64,000 nucleotides of DNA, taken from NCBI GenBank assembly GCA_964470965.1, contig CAYYIS010000030.1:1-64000 (forward strand), given 5' to 3'. Under the pieces are notes generated by a model. It was given only the letters and a program-made list of their open reading frames with translations. It was not told the origin of the DNA and searched no databases. Shown here in pieces: positions 27,891 to 36,714 of the stretch. Position 1 is the stretch's first letter, and the number at the start of each line of letters is the position of its first letter. Origin of the DNA: CAYYIS01 sp964470965 (GTDB lineage: Bacteria; JAAXHH01; JABIQT01). A program made the position numbers and the translations under genes.

Positions 27891-28829
27891 ATGACGCAAT
27901 CCTACGGTGCACAGAATGAACACGGTATTTTACGGCGCGTGCTGATGCACCGCCCGGGTGAAGAATTAAAACTCGTAACGGAAGAAACTGCGCCTTATTT
28001 CGGTTTCCATGAACCGGTTGTGTATGACGAATTCCTACGTGACTTCGATCTTCTCGTGGAATCACTCGAAACACTTGGGGCGGAAGTGTTACTGCTCACG
28101 GATGTTCTCAAAGATGAGCCGGTAGCGCTTGACTACATCCGCAAGCGACCCAACATAACTTACACGAGGGATCTGGCGGTCGTCATGAACGCGGGTTGCC
28201 TGCTCATGAGTATGTTCCAAAAAGGAAGAAAAGGCGATCCGTGGGTGATCAGGCTGGCCATGGAAAAAATGGGAATCCCCATATTAGGTGAAATCAGGCC
28301 GCCCGGTTTTGTGGAGGGCGGCGGTATCATGTTTCTCTCCGAGCGGCAGATGATCGTCTCCCTTTGCGACCGCACTACGGAACCAGCCATCTACCAAATG
28401 TGTGACCTGCTGCTGGATGGCGGCCACCTCGACGAAATTATTATGGTTTCCGTACCGGAAGGAACCGTTCACATCGATGGCCTGATGATGTTTCTCTCAC
28501 CCGACCTTGCGGTGGGGTACAAACCTCACCTGGAGATGTATCCGTCAACCGTTTACAGGAGAGGAAGAGGGCCTCAATATGTCTGGTTGCCGGAATACCT
28601 TGACGCTCATGGGTTCGAATTGATTGAAATAAGTCGTGAAGAGCGGGACCATGCGTGTGTAAACTACGTGGTCGTATCACCATTGAACGTAGTAGGATAT
28701 GACCTGGCAGCAAGAATCAGCCGGGAACTCGAAAAAAGGGGTGGCAGAGCCCTTTCGGTTCCGGCGGAACAGCTATTAAGGGGTAATGCTGGTCCGCACT
28801 GTATGACCTGCGCTCTGTTGAAGAATTAA
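27891..28829 (+). CDS. Arginine deiminase/dimethylargininase-superfamily amidinohydrolase
   Basis: The 312-residue protein has the guanidine-modifying fold. It shows ILRRVLMHRPGEELK, TYTRDLAVV, GFVEGGGIMFL, VHIDGLMMFLSPDLA with the catalytic His, and the nucleophile C304 in GPHCMTC. The family hydrolyses arginine, dimethylarginine or agmatine-like guanidines, or transfers amidino groups. The length suits dimethylargininase-type proteins rather than full arginine deiminase (about 400). A second Cys at 307 forms C-x-x-C. Pairing with the M20 deacylase suggests breakdown of an N-acylated or methylated arginine. Confidence 0.8.
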   Translation: MTQSYGAQNEHGILRRVLMHRPGEELKLVTEETAPYFGFHEPVVYDEFLRDFDLLVESLETLGAEVLLLTDVLKDEPVALDYIRKRPNITYTRDLAVVMNAGCLLMSMFQKGRKGDPWVIRLAMEKMGIPILGEIRPPGFVEGGGIMFLSERQMIVSLCDRTTEPAIYQMCDLLLDGGHLDEIIMVSVPEGTVHIDGLMMFLSPDLAVGYKPHLEMYPSTVYRRGRGPQYVWLPEYLDAHGFELIEISREERDHACVNYVVVSPLNVVGYDLAARISRELEKRGGRALSVPAEQLLRGNAGPHCMTCALLKN

Positions 28830-29029
28830 AGTCGGAAAACGCACGCGACGCGTTGGTTGAATGCAACCTAAAAAAGAAAACAGGTGAGCGTACGACTGCA
28901 AGACGATTCCCAGTTACAAGTAGCGATGAATCCGAAGCTACCGCGTGACCCGGTTTTCAGCTCCATTCAAGACTGGGAGAAGACATCCAACCGGAATCCT
29001 GGCCATAGTAGTCCGAGGAAGGCCGAAGC

Positions 29030-30673
29030 ATGAAGTATGATCCAGACGGATATAGAAGGTCCCGCCGTTCGGTTGTCATGGCGCCCAGTGGCATGGTGGC
29101 GACCAGCCAGCCACTCGCCGCACAGGCCGGGATCGACATCCTCAAGGCAGGGGGAAATGCCATCGATGCGGCTATCGCCGTAGATGCCGTCCTCGGTGTC
29201 GTTGAGCCGATGTCCTGTGGGATAGGCGGAGACCTGTTTGCCATCGTCTACGAGGCGTCGACGGGCGAGTTGCACGGGTTGAATGCCAGTGGGCGTGCTC
29301 CCCATGCCGCAACAATAGAGTATTTCAAAAAACAGGCTATGGATTTTATCCCTGACCGTGGTCCCCTGGCCTGGTCGGTACCAGGCTGTGTGGATGGTTG
29401 GGAATCCCTGCGAAAACGCTTCGGCCACCTGTCCTTAGATCAGATTCTCTCCCCGGCAGTCGGTTATGCGATGCACGGATTTCCAGTGTCCGATATCATA
29501 GCACGGGATTGGGCCTCGGCGGAGTCCCTGCTTTCCAGCTGGACCGGATCCAGAGACGTATATCTACCGAACGGACATGCCCCACGCCCCGGCGGCGTGT
29601 TCAAGAATCCTGACCTGGGGAACACCTACCTGGAGATAGCTGACCAGGGCAGAGATGCCTTCTACCTAGGCGATACCGCTGAAAAGATTGTCGCTTGCTC
29701 CAAAGAAACGGGAGGTCTGCTCACAGCCAGCGACCTGAAAGACCATGTGTCAACCTGGGACGCGCCAGTGAGCACGAGTTACCGGGGATATGACCTTTAT
29801 GAGTTACCCCCCAGCGGACAGGGTATCGCAGCGCTGCAAATGGTAAACATTCTGGAAGGCTACGATATGGCATCCCTGGGGCATAACTCCGCAGATGCAC
29901 TGCATTATATGATAGAGGCCAAGAAACTGTCTTATGCGGACCGGGCTAAGTATTTTGCCGATCCTGAATTTTCCGAAATACCGGTTCAGGAACTTATTTC
30001 GAAGCCCTATGCCGACTCCCAGAGAGATCGGATTAACCCCCGAAAGGCATCGGACGACGTGCCACCTGGTAATCCTCTATTCGAACGCAACGACACCGCT
30101 TACATGACGGTCGTCGATAAAGACCGCAACGCGGTTTCATTTATCCAGAGTTTGTTTATGGGTTTCGGCTCCGGTGTTGTCCCTCCCGGCACCGGATTCC
30201 CGATGCAGAATCGAGGTCAACTGTTCGCCCTCGATGAGAAGCATGCCAATGCCCTTGTTCCTCACAAACGACCGTTCCACACCATCATACCTGCAATGGT
30301 TATGAAAAACGGTAAACCGTTGCTGTCCTTCGGATTGATGGGTGGAGACATGCAACCGCAGGGGCACACACAAATAATGTGCAATCTGATAGATTTCGGG
30401 ATGGATATTCAGGAGGCAGGGGATGCGGACCGATTTAACCATTCCGGTTCCGCAACCCCAACCGGGTTACCGATGGATCCCAACGGCGGCCAGGTGGCAA
30501 TTGAACCCGGCGTGCCTGATCATGCGGTCCAGGAGCTGGCCAGCCGGGGGCATCATGTGGTTAAAACGGTCCACGGATTCGGCGGATATCAGGCAATCAT
30601 GATCGATCCCGACACAGAGATCCTTCACGGAGCATCAGAGCCGAGAAAAGATGGTTGCGCAATCGGATACTGA
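29030..30673 (+). CDS. Gamma-glutamyltransferase-family Ntn hydrolase
   Basis: The 547-residue proenzyme has GMVATSQPLAAQAG and ILKAGGNAIDAAIAVDAVLGVVEP. Its self-cleavage Thr is T356 in NDTAYMTVVDKDRNAVSFIQS, followed by GTGFPMQNRGQ and PFHTIIPAMV. It cleaves gamma-glutamyl bonds of glutathione or related amides. No signal peptide is visible, so this is the cytoplasmic YwrD-like type. GAGGAAGG lies before the ATG. It converges with the TRAP permease genes across 49 bases. Confidence 0.9.
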   Translation: MKYDPDGYRRSRRSVVMAPSGMVATSQPLAAQAGIDILKAGGNAIDAAIAVDAVLGVVEPMSCGIGGDLFAIVYEASTGELHGLNASGRAPHAATIEYFKKQAMDFIPDRGPLAWSVPGCVDGWESLRKRFGHLSLDQILSPAVGYAMHGFPVSDIIARDWASAESLLSSWTGSRDVYLPNGHAPRPGGVFKNPDLGNTYLEIADQGRDAFYLGDTAEKIVACSKETGGLLTASDLKDHVSTWDAPVSTSYRGYDLYELPPSGQGIAALQMVNILEGYDMASLGHNSADALHYMIEAKKLSYADRAKYFADPEFSEIPVQELISKPYADSQRDRINPRKASDDVPPGNPLFERNDTAYMTVVDKDRNAVSFIQSLFMGFGSGVVPPGTGFPMQNRGQLFALDEKHANALVPHKRPFHTIIPAMVMKNGKPLLSFGLMGGDMQPQGHTQIMCNLIDFGMDIQEAGDADRFNHSGSATPTGLPMDPNGGQVAIEPGVPDHAVQELASRGHHVVKTVHGFGGYQAIMIDPDTEILHGASEPRKDGCAIGY

Positions 30674-30722
30674 GTACGCAAATTCCGTTTAATAATATCC
30701 CTTACATATCCCCACACGCCGA

Positions 30723-32042
30723 TTATTTGGACAGATACTCCGGCAGCCATGTGGCTAACTCCGGATAGGATACGATCAATCCGAGCCCTATTATCTGTAT
30801 GACGATGTAGGGTAATATCCCACGATACAGATGTCCCGTGCGGACTTCGGGCGGACACACCCCTTTGAGATAAAACAATGAAAACCCGAAGGGAGGTGTT
30901 AAGAATGACGTCTGCAGATTCATGGCGATCAGGATTCCGAGCCAGAGCAGGTTGATATCGAACTGGATGAAGATCGGGGTGACGACAGGTACGATAATGT
31001 AGGTGATCTGAATAAAATCGATAAAGAAGCCTGCGATGAAGATCATAATCATGATCAATATCAGAAATGATGTCTGATCCAGGTTGGCTCCCGTTATCAA
31101 TTGTGTCATGTATGCGTCGCCCTTCATCCCCCTGAACACCAGCCCGAACGCCTCCGCACCTACCAGAATGAAGAACACCATGCATGAGATATGGGTTGTC
31201 TCCACCATCACCGACTTCAATGTAGCGTAGTTGAATTTACCCTGAAATATCGTCAGGAACGTAGCACCGAGTGCACCGACAGCGGCGGCTTCTGTGGGGG
31301 AAGTGATTCCTGCGAATATCGATCCGAGAACAACGAGCACAAGCATCATGGGTAGAACAAATGCCCTCAGGATGCGCCTTAACATTCCCGACTTGTGGAA
31401 TTGCGCCAATTCTTCTGTGGGCATGGCCGGAGCCGACTCAGGACGGATGATGGAGATGATGACAATCCAGACCACGTACAGACCTACCAGAATAGCGCCC
31501 GGAAGAATGGCCCCTATAAACATGTCCCCGACCGACACATTCAAGATACTACCGAGTAGGACAAGGACGATACTGGGGGGAATGATCTGGCCAAGCGTGC
31601 CGGAAGCAGCGATCGTGCCGGAACTGAGCTGTGGACTGTATCCGCGTTTTAGCATGGTGGGAAGGCTCAACAACCCCATGGTGACCACAGTTGCACCGAC
31701 GATACCCGTAGACGCTCCCAACATGGCACCCACGAGTACTACAGAGATAGCAAGCCCGCCGCGGATACGGCCGAAAAGCAGCGCCATGGTTTCCAGCATG
31801 TCCTCGGCAAGACCGGATTTTTCGAGCATAACTCCCATGTAAACGAATAAGGGCACTGCTATCAGCACGTAATTGGTCATTACCCCCCAAATTCGTAACG
31901 GGAGCAGGTTAAAAAATGTCATTCCGAAGGTCAGATATCCGAGGATAATCGATACGCCGCCAAGGGTAAATGCGACCGGAAAACCGACCAGAAGACAAAT
32001 AAACAGTACAGCAAATAAGACAATGGGCATCGCCTCTGTCAT
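30723..32042 (-). CDS. dctM: TRAP transporter large permease DctM
   Basis: The protein of about 439 residues has some 12 membrane helices. It shows the DctM motifs FPVAFTLGGVSIILGYL, ISVVLVGAMLGASTGIVGATVV, LGQIIPPSIVLVLLG and the C-terminal LTPPFGFSLFYLKG. It moves carboxylates or similar acids together with Na+. I chose the ATG at 32042, which overlaps the dctQ stop (ATGA) with GGGAGG nine bases upstream; a longer frame exists but is unlikely. No dctP binding-protein gene is adjacent. Confidence 0.93.
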   Translation of the reverse strand: MTEAMPIVLFAVLFICLLVGFPVAFTLGGVSIILGYLTFGMTFFNLLPLRIWGVMTNYVLIAVPLFVYMGVMLEKSGLAEDMLETMALLFGRIRGGLAISVVLVGAMLGASTGIVGATVVTMGLLSLPTMLKRGYSPQLSSGTIAASGTLGQIIPPSIVLVLLGSILNVSVGDMFIGAILPGAILVGLYVVWIVIISIIRPESAPAMPTEELAQFHKSGMLRRILRAFVLPMMLVLVVLGSIFAGITSPTEAAAVGALGATFLTIFQGKFNYATLKSVMVETTHISCMVFFILVGAEAFGLVFRGMKGDAYMTQLITGANLDQTSFLILIMIMIFIAGFFIDFIQITYIIVPVVTPIFIQFDINLLWLGILIAMNLQTSFLTPPFGFSLFYLKGVCPPEVRTGHLYRGILPYIVIQIIGLGLIVSYPELATWLPEYLSK

Positions 32043-32569
32043 TGGCCGGTTACCTCCCATTCCCCATCGTTCCGGAATTCCAGCCAAGACCTGCAGGCCA
32101 TCGCGATACCTTGAAGGAGCACCAGAAGAAATCCAATCGGTATCGCCGCTTTTAACAAGAATCGGAATGGTAATCCTCCCGGGTCCGGCGAAACCTCTCC
32201 TATATTAAAAGCATTCATGACGAAATTCTGGGAACTCCAAAAGGCGACAATACAGAATGGCATTAAAAAAACTATGCTCCCAAACAAGTTCACGAGGGAC
32301 TTTGTTTTGGGCGTAAAATTCATGTAAAGGACGTCAACCCGAACATGTTTGTTATGCCGCAACGAGTAAGCGGAAGCCGCCAGGAAAATAACGGAGAAGA
32401 TATGCCATTCCAGTTCCTGGACAGCCACGCTGCTGCTTTTCAGAAGATACCTTGTGAAAACATCGAAACAAACGACTAGAACGAGTATCGTCGTCAACCA
32501 GGCAACTCCGTTTCCTATTCTCTCATTTAACCCATCGATCAAAGTGACGATCGACTCGAAAAATCTCAT
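32039..32569 (-). CDS. dctQ: TRAP transporter small permease DctQ
   Basis: The 176-residue protein has four membrane helices and the DctQ signature around VAVQELEWHIFSVIFLAASAY and LRHNKHVRVDVLY. It pairs with DctM. TTGGAG precedes the ATG by about six bases. It is the first gene of its operon and divergent from the PNPOx-family gene, with a 318-bp gap between them. Confidence 0.93.
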   Translation of the reverse strand: MRFFESIVTLIDGLNERIGNGVAWLTTILVLVVCFDVFTRYLLKSSSVAVQELEWHIFSVIFLAASAYSLRHNKHVRVDVLYMNFTPKTKSLVNLFGSIVFLMPFCIVAFWSSQNFVMNAFNIGEVSPDPGGLPFRFLLKAAIPIGFLLVLLQGIAMACRSWLEFRNDGEWEVTGQ

Positions 32570-32887
32570 ATAAACTCCAAGTAATGGGGTAACCGATACG
32601 TTACGGGATTCGCCGGAACCTTCTATAGGTTATGTTTGGAATCTTGAAATATGTGTGAACCACCCATGCAAGACAAGGAAAAAAGCCTTGGGCTATCAAT
32701 CGCCGTCACTTAAGATATCATCAGTGGAATTGAATATAAAGACGGTCATTCATTTTTGGATGAACAAATAAGTGTATTTTCCCGGCACAGAACATGGAAC
32801 AGAAAAATAGGATCTGGATTTTATGTTTTTTTTCTATATCTTGATTGCGCTTTAGTGATCGGACTTTTATGAAAGGATTGAGATTTC
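32570..32887. other. 318-bp divergent intergenic region
   Basis: The stretch holds the start signals for dctQ (minus) and the flavin-nucleotide-binding gene (plus). It is A/T-rich near 32740-32870, with a T-run at 32826-32834. No gene or clear terminator is seen. Weak promoter-like boxes exist on both strands but none is convincing. Confidence 0.5.
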
Positions 32888-33544
32888 ATGTCGGAATACA
32901 AGGTGACGTCGAGAACCAGGATGAAACGTTTACCCAAGCGGGCGGTTTATGACAAGCAGGAAATATACAGTATTCTGGATGAGGCATTGATATGCCACGT
33001 CGGTTTCGCCCAGGACGGACAACCGTTTGTCATACCGACAATCCAGGCCAGGATTGACGATAAGCTTTACATCCATGGATCCGCTGCCAGCCGGATGCTC
33101 CGCACGTTGAGTACCGGAATTTCTGCCTGCGTAACGGTGACGCTTCTGGATGGCCTTGTCCTTGCGAGATCCACGTTTCATCATTCAATGAATTACCGGT
33201 CGGTCGTAATACTGGGAACATTGACTAAAGTCGATGATCCCGATGAGAAACGTGACGTACTGGACGCAATTGTTGAACATACCGTTCCGGGCCGGTCTGC
33301 GGAGGCAAGGGGGCCGAACGCGCAGGAATTGAAAGCCACATCGGTGATGTCCATGGAAATCTCGGAGGCCTCCGCGAAAATTAGAACCGGTCCGCCCGGC
33401 GATGACGATGAAGACTACGCGTTGCCCGTTTGGGCGGGAGTGGTTCCTCTGACTATACAGGCAGGGACGCCGGAAGATGATCCACTCCTTTCCGATGGCA
33501 TATTGGTACCTGATTACCTAAAGACCATTACAAGATACGCCTAA
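32888..33544 (+). CDS. Pyridoxamine 5'-phosphate oxidase-like FMN-binding protein
   Basis: The 218-residue protein has a split-barrel FMN fold: ILDEALICHVGFAQDGQPFVIPTI, LYIHGSAASRMLRTL and YRSVVILGTLTKVDDPDEK. Members of this NimA/MSMEG-like group bind flavin and can reduce or shelter reactive substrates; few have known reactions. AAAGGATTGAG lies before the ATG. It is the only gene between the TRAP operon and the DUF362 cluster. A hairpin follows its stop. Confidence 0.8.
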   Translation: MSEYKVTSRTRMKRLPKRAVYDKQEIYSILDEALICHVGFAQDGQPFVIPTIQARIDDKLYIHGSAASRMLRTLSTGISACVTVTLLDGLVLARSTFHHSMNYRSVVILGTLTKVDDPDEKRDVLDAIVEHTVPGRSAEARGPNAQELKATSVMSMEISEASAKIRTGPPGDDDEDYALPVWAGVVPLTIQAGTPEDDPLLSDGILVPDYLKTITRYA

Positions 33545-33553
33545 AGTACTCCG

Positions 33554-33580
33554 ACGAACGCGTTGACGCTTCGTTATTTA
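33554..33580 (+). terminator. Weak terminator-like hairpin after the FMN-binding gene
   Basis: ACGAA-GCG pairs with CGC-TTCGT around a TTGA loop with one bulged base. TATTTAAT follows. It starts 9 bases after the stop. The stem is short, so this is tentative. Confidence 0.4.
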
Positions 33581-33674
33581 ATCTTGAGCTAGGTAATTAG
33601 CTTTGTATATTGTCCCGGATGAAAACTCGATTTGTCCATCCTTGTAAACACCTCCCACCCCGAGGAGCGGCAAC

Positions 33675-34892
33675 ATGTCTGAGCAGGCGTACCGCGTCCG
33701 GGCCGCCCACTGCGATCATAGGGCGACGGACGAAGAAATCTATGAAACCTTACAACGCATCACGGCCCCCCTCAGCAGAACCTGGAACAAGCTTGAGAAA
33801 GCTAACAGGATCGTAATAAAATTCAATATGATGAAGAATCCGAACGGGGTTCACCGATTTGCGGGTAGACGCCGTGAACTGGTGGATGATTCCGTCTGTC
33901 GTGCGGTACTCCGCCTGCTGCGGGAGCGGACTTCAGCAGAGATAATAGCTACCGACACGAATCCCTACGCCGATGACAAAATGACGCCCCCGGACTTCAA
34001 CTACAAGCACCATCTTGACGAATTCGGCGTGGCGTACGATGATTCTAATGCGGCGCCATGGGCAACATACGAGGTACCCGGTGGTGGGAACATGTTCGAT
34101 AGGTATACTCTCAGCGGCGTGTTCAAAGACGCGGATGAAGTTGTATCGGTCGCCAAAATGAAGAACCATTCCTTCATGGGTGTTACGCTCTGCATGAAGA
34201 ATCTCTTCGGTCTCCCGCCTATAGTACCGCCGAACGGACGGGTAAGAACCTATTTTCATCACGCCATCCGATTATCGTATATCCTCCCGGATCTTGCGAT
34301 GATCACCGATCCATGCCTGAATATCATCGACGCCCTCACGGGCCAGTACGGCCGTGAATGGGGCGGCGAGGGGCGAGTCTGCAACGCGTTGATAGCCGGA
34401 GACCAGGTGACAGCGACCGATGCTTGCGGCGCCACGCTCATGGGACACGATCCGTCATCGGATTGGCCAAATCCTCCGTTCAGGCGGGACCGGAACCACC
34501 TGCTTGTGGCTGCCAACCGGGGGTTTGGGACCGTGAACCTGGATGAGATCGATTTCGAATCGGAAGTTACCGCTCCCCTGGCGGAATTTAATACAGAGCA
34601 GGATGATGCCCCGGAAATAATACATACCCTACGCAAAACAGCCTGTCAGCAGGGAATCTTATATCAGGACAAAAAACCAAAGCTGGTGGACAAGTTCGGC
34701 GGAGATTTCATATATATGCAGGATGGAGAGGTAGTATGGCACGGAGAGGACCCTTCGATCATTAACAGCCACAGGGAGTTTTCAAATGCAAAGCCAGGTA
34801 GTTGCCTCTGGTTGAAGAAAGTGGATCCGGATGAGATAGAAGGTGAGCACTTTGAGGTATATGACAGATGCCTGGCCGAATTTTCAAAATAG
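33675..34892 (+). CDS. DUF362-family protein
   Basis: The 405-residue protein matches the DUF362 pattern. It has RIVIKFNMMKNPNGVHRFAG early, ADEVVSVAKMKNHSFMGVTL near residue 160, CMKNLFGLPP, and NIIDALTGQYG with DQVTATDACGATLMGHD. DUF362 proteins are often found with iron-sulfur partners; no CxxCxxC cluster is present here. Function unknown. AGGAG lies nine bases before the ATG. A zinc-free MDR dehydrogenase starts 12 bases downstream and a PhyH gene follows, so the three form an operon. Confidence 0.75.
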   Translation: MSEQAYRVRAAHCDHRATDEEIYETLQRITAPLSRTWNKLEKANRIVIKFNMMKNPNGVHRFAGRRRELVDDSVCRAVLRLLRERTSAEIIATDTNPYADDKMTPPDFNYKHHLDEFGVAYDDSNAAPWATYEVPGGGNMFDRYTLSGVFKDADEVVSVAKMKNHSFMGVTLCMKNLFGLPPIVPPNGRVRTYFHHAIRLSYILPDLAMITDPCLNIIDALTGQYGREWGGEGRVCNALIAGDQVTATDACGATLMGHDPSSDWPNPPFRRDRNHLLVAANRGFGTVNLDEIDFESEVTAPLAEFNTEQDDAPEIIHTLRKTACQQGILYQDKKPKLVDKFGGDFIYMQDGEVVWHGEDPSIINSHREFSNAKPGSCLWLKKVDPDEIEGEHFEVYDRCLAEFSK

Positions 34893-34904
34893 AACGGAGA
34901 CCAA

Positions 34905-35918
34905 ATGAAAATAGCCGTGTTACATGGACCTCGTGATCTTCGCATAGAAGAACATGATCTTGATCCGTCCGACCTGGGTGATCACCAGGTCTGGGTTGAA
35001 ACTATAGTGTCAGCGCTTAAAATCGGTACCGATCGCGGAAATTACGAAGGGGCGGAACAGGTTCCCGGTGCCCCTGATTTCCCCCGATGGGTCGGCGACA
35101 GTAATCTCGGTGTTGTAAAAGGCGTTGGCAGAGCCGTGACAAAATTCTCTATCGGAGACAGGGTAGTAACACGTTATCCGCACCAATCCGAGTATATCGC
35201 AAATGACGATGAAATGATCGTCGAGGTACCGGAAGGTATACACCCTGAGGATGCAGTTTATGCCCACCTTTACACCTTGAGCGCTCTGTGCTACAGAAAG
35301 GCGTTCTTCAGTCCGGGAGAAAACGTCGCGGTCGTCGGCCTTGGCGTCCTGGGACTGGGCGCTGTCGGTCTAGGCCCTTGTTTCGGGGCCAATACCATTG
35401 GGATTGCCAACAGCCCTGTCCGTATGGAAATGGCCGAGAAAATGGGTGCCCATGCGACGTTTTTGTCAGATGACCCTGATCTAAAAGAAAAATTGCACGA
35501 CGCCACGGATGGGGCCGGCATCGACCTTGTTATCCTGACCGCGAACCCATGGCCCGCCTACCGAACGGCTGTAGACATCGTCAGGGAGAACGGTCGCGTG
35601 GCCATCGTTGCCCTACCCGGCAGGGGGGAAGAGCCCCTGGATTTCAACCCGCTTGCCATGCAGTGGTTTTATATGAAAGGTATTTCCCTCATCGCCGTGA
35701 ATGGCGGAATGGGGTATTTGTATCCGGCGCCTTCAGAAGACAGGTTTGGTTGGGATCAGGCGTGCAGGCACACGTTGTCTCTGATGAAGGATGGGCGGCT
35801 GGAACCCAAGCGACTGATTACCCATCGAATGAACTACGAAGCAATCAACGAAGCGTACGAGATGATATACCGCAGAGAAAAAAACATGATGGGGGTCGTT
35901 TTCGACTGGAACGATTAG
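34905..35918 (+). CDS. Zinc-independent MDR oxidoreductase
   Basis: The 337-residue medium-chain dehydrogenase has Rossmann motif VVGLGVLGLGAVG but lacks zinc ligands. SALKIGTDRG replaces the usual CG(T/S)D, and no GHE or structural four-Cys loop is seen. It should therefore be an NAD(P)-dependent reductase of the quinone-reductase-like branch. GGAG lies before the ATG. Sitting between DUF362 and a PhyH dioxygenase suggests they act in sequence on one compound. Confidence 0.82.
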   Translation: MKIAVLHGPRDLRIEEHDLDPSDLGDHQVWVETIVSALKIGTDRGNYEGAEQVPGAPDFPRWVGDSNLGVVKGVGRAVTKFSIGDRVVTRYPHQSEYIANDDEMIVEVPEGIHPEDAVYAHLYTLSALCYRKAFFSPGENVAVVGLGVLGLGAVGLGPCFGANTIGIANSPVRMEMAEKMGAHATFLSDDPDLKEKLHDATDGAGIDLVILTANPWPAYRTAVDIVRENGRVAIVALPGRGEEPLDFNPLAMQWFYMKGISLIAVNGGMGYLYPAPSEDRFGWDQACRHTLSLMKDGRLEPKRLITHRMNYEAINEAYEMIYRREKNMMGVVFDWND

Positions 35919-35928
35919 GAGAGTTAAT

Positions 35929-36714
35929 ATGGCGCAAGAAACGACGTCCCGGATTTTGTCGAATGAACAAAGAAGGCAATTCGAAGAAGACGGATTTTTT
36001 GTAATCGATGACTTTTTTTCCATGGATGAAGTGGAAGCTGTCCGCAGAGAGATCACCTCCATCATCGGTCGATACCCGGATGTACCCGGTGAACTTGTGC
36101 AAATTGAACGCTCGGTAGAACGCGGTGAAGTTACGCCGGAGACTGCGGAACTGGGGATTCGAAAGTTGTTCCGGATGGCAAAGCACAACGACCTCTTTCG
36201 TCAGATCGGATTCCATGTGAAGATGGTTGCCATCGCGGAAGAGCTGGTCGGACCGAACGTGACTCTTTTTCAGACCATGTTACTCATGAAACCACCCCAT
36301 TTCGGTGAAACCAAGGTATGGCACCAGGACAATGCCTATTTTCGGCTCGCGCCTAAGGATATATTCGGTTTCTGGATTGCTTGTGATGATGCTGATGTGG
36401 AAAACGGCTGCATGCACGTGATCCCCGGATCACACCAACAGGGTCTAGCGGAACATGGCGGTGTACAGGATGATTACGGAATTGTAGAGCCTCCCGCGAT
36501 TTCAGATGCGGTTGCCTGCCCAATGAAAGCCGGAGGCGCCCTGATTTTCCATGGAGAAATCAGTCATTTTACCCCGAATAATACGTCTGGCAGACGCCGT
36601 CGCGCACTGCAATACCATTACGCGGCATCGCACTGCAGATCGACTTCTGACAGTCCATTTCCACCGTTTCAAGGTGAGATCGTGGTGGCGGGAGAGGATT
36701 CGGAGACCCCTTGA
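35929..36714 (+). CDS. Phytanoyl-CoA dioxygenase-family protein, complete Fe triad
   Basis: The 261-residue protein has the 2-oxoglutarate/Fe(II) jelly-roll. H132-x-D134 in VWHQDNAYF and distal H213 in SHFTPNNTS give an intact 2-His-1-carboxylate triad, and Arg residues after it bind 2-oxoglutarate. It hydroxylates an unknown substrate. AGGAG lies seven bases before the ATG. Its stop directly abuts the stop of a convergent second PhyH gene. Confidence 0.85.
   Translation: MAQETTSRILSNEQRRQFEEDGFFVIDDFFSMDEVEAVRREITSIIGRYPDVPGELVQIERSVERGEVTPETAELGIRKLFRMAKHNDLFRQIGFHVKMVAIAEELVGPNVTLFQTMLLMKPPHFGETKVWHQDNAYFRLAPKDIFGFWIACDDADVENGCMHVIPGSHQQGLAEHGGVQDDYGIVEPPAISDAVACPMKAGGALIFHGEISHFTPNNTSGRRRRALQYHYAASHCRSTSDSPFPPFQGEIVVAGEDSETP

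Noticed and set aside
28855..28875. GGTTGAATGCAACC hairpin followed by an A-run
   Set aside because: The stem is five pairs and a T-run is missing on the transcribed strand, so it is not a terminator.
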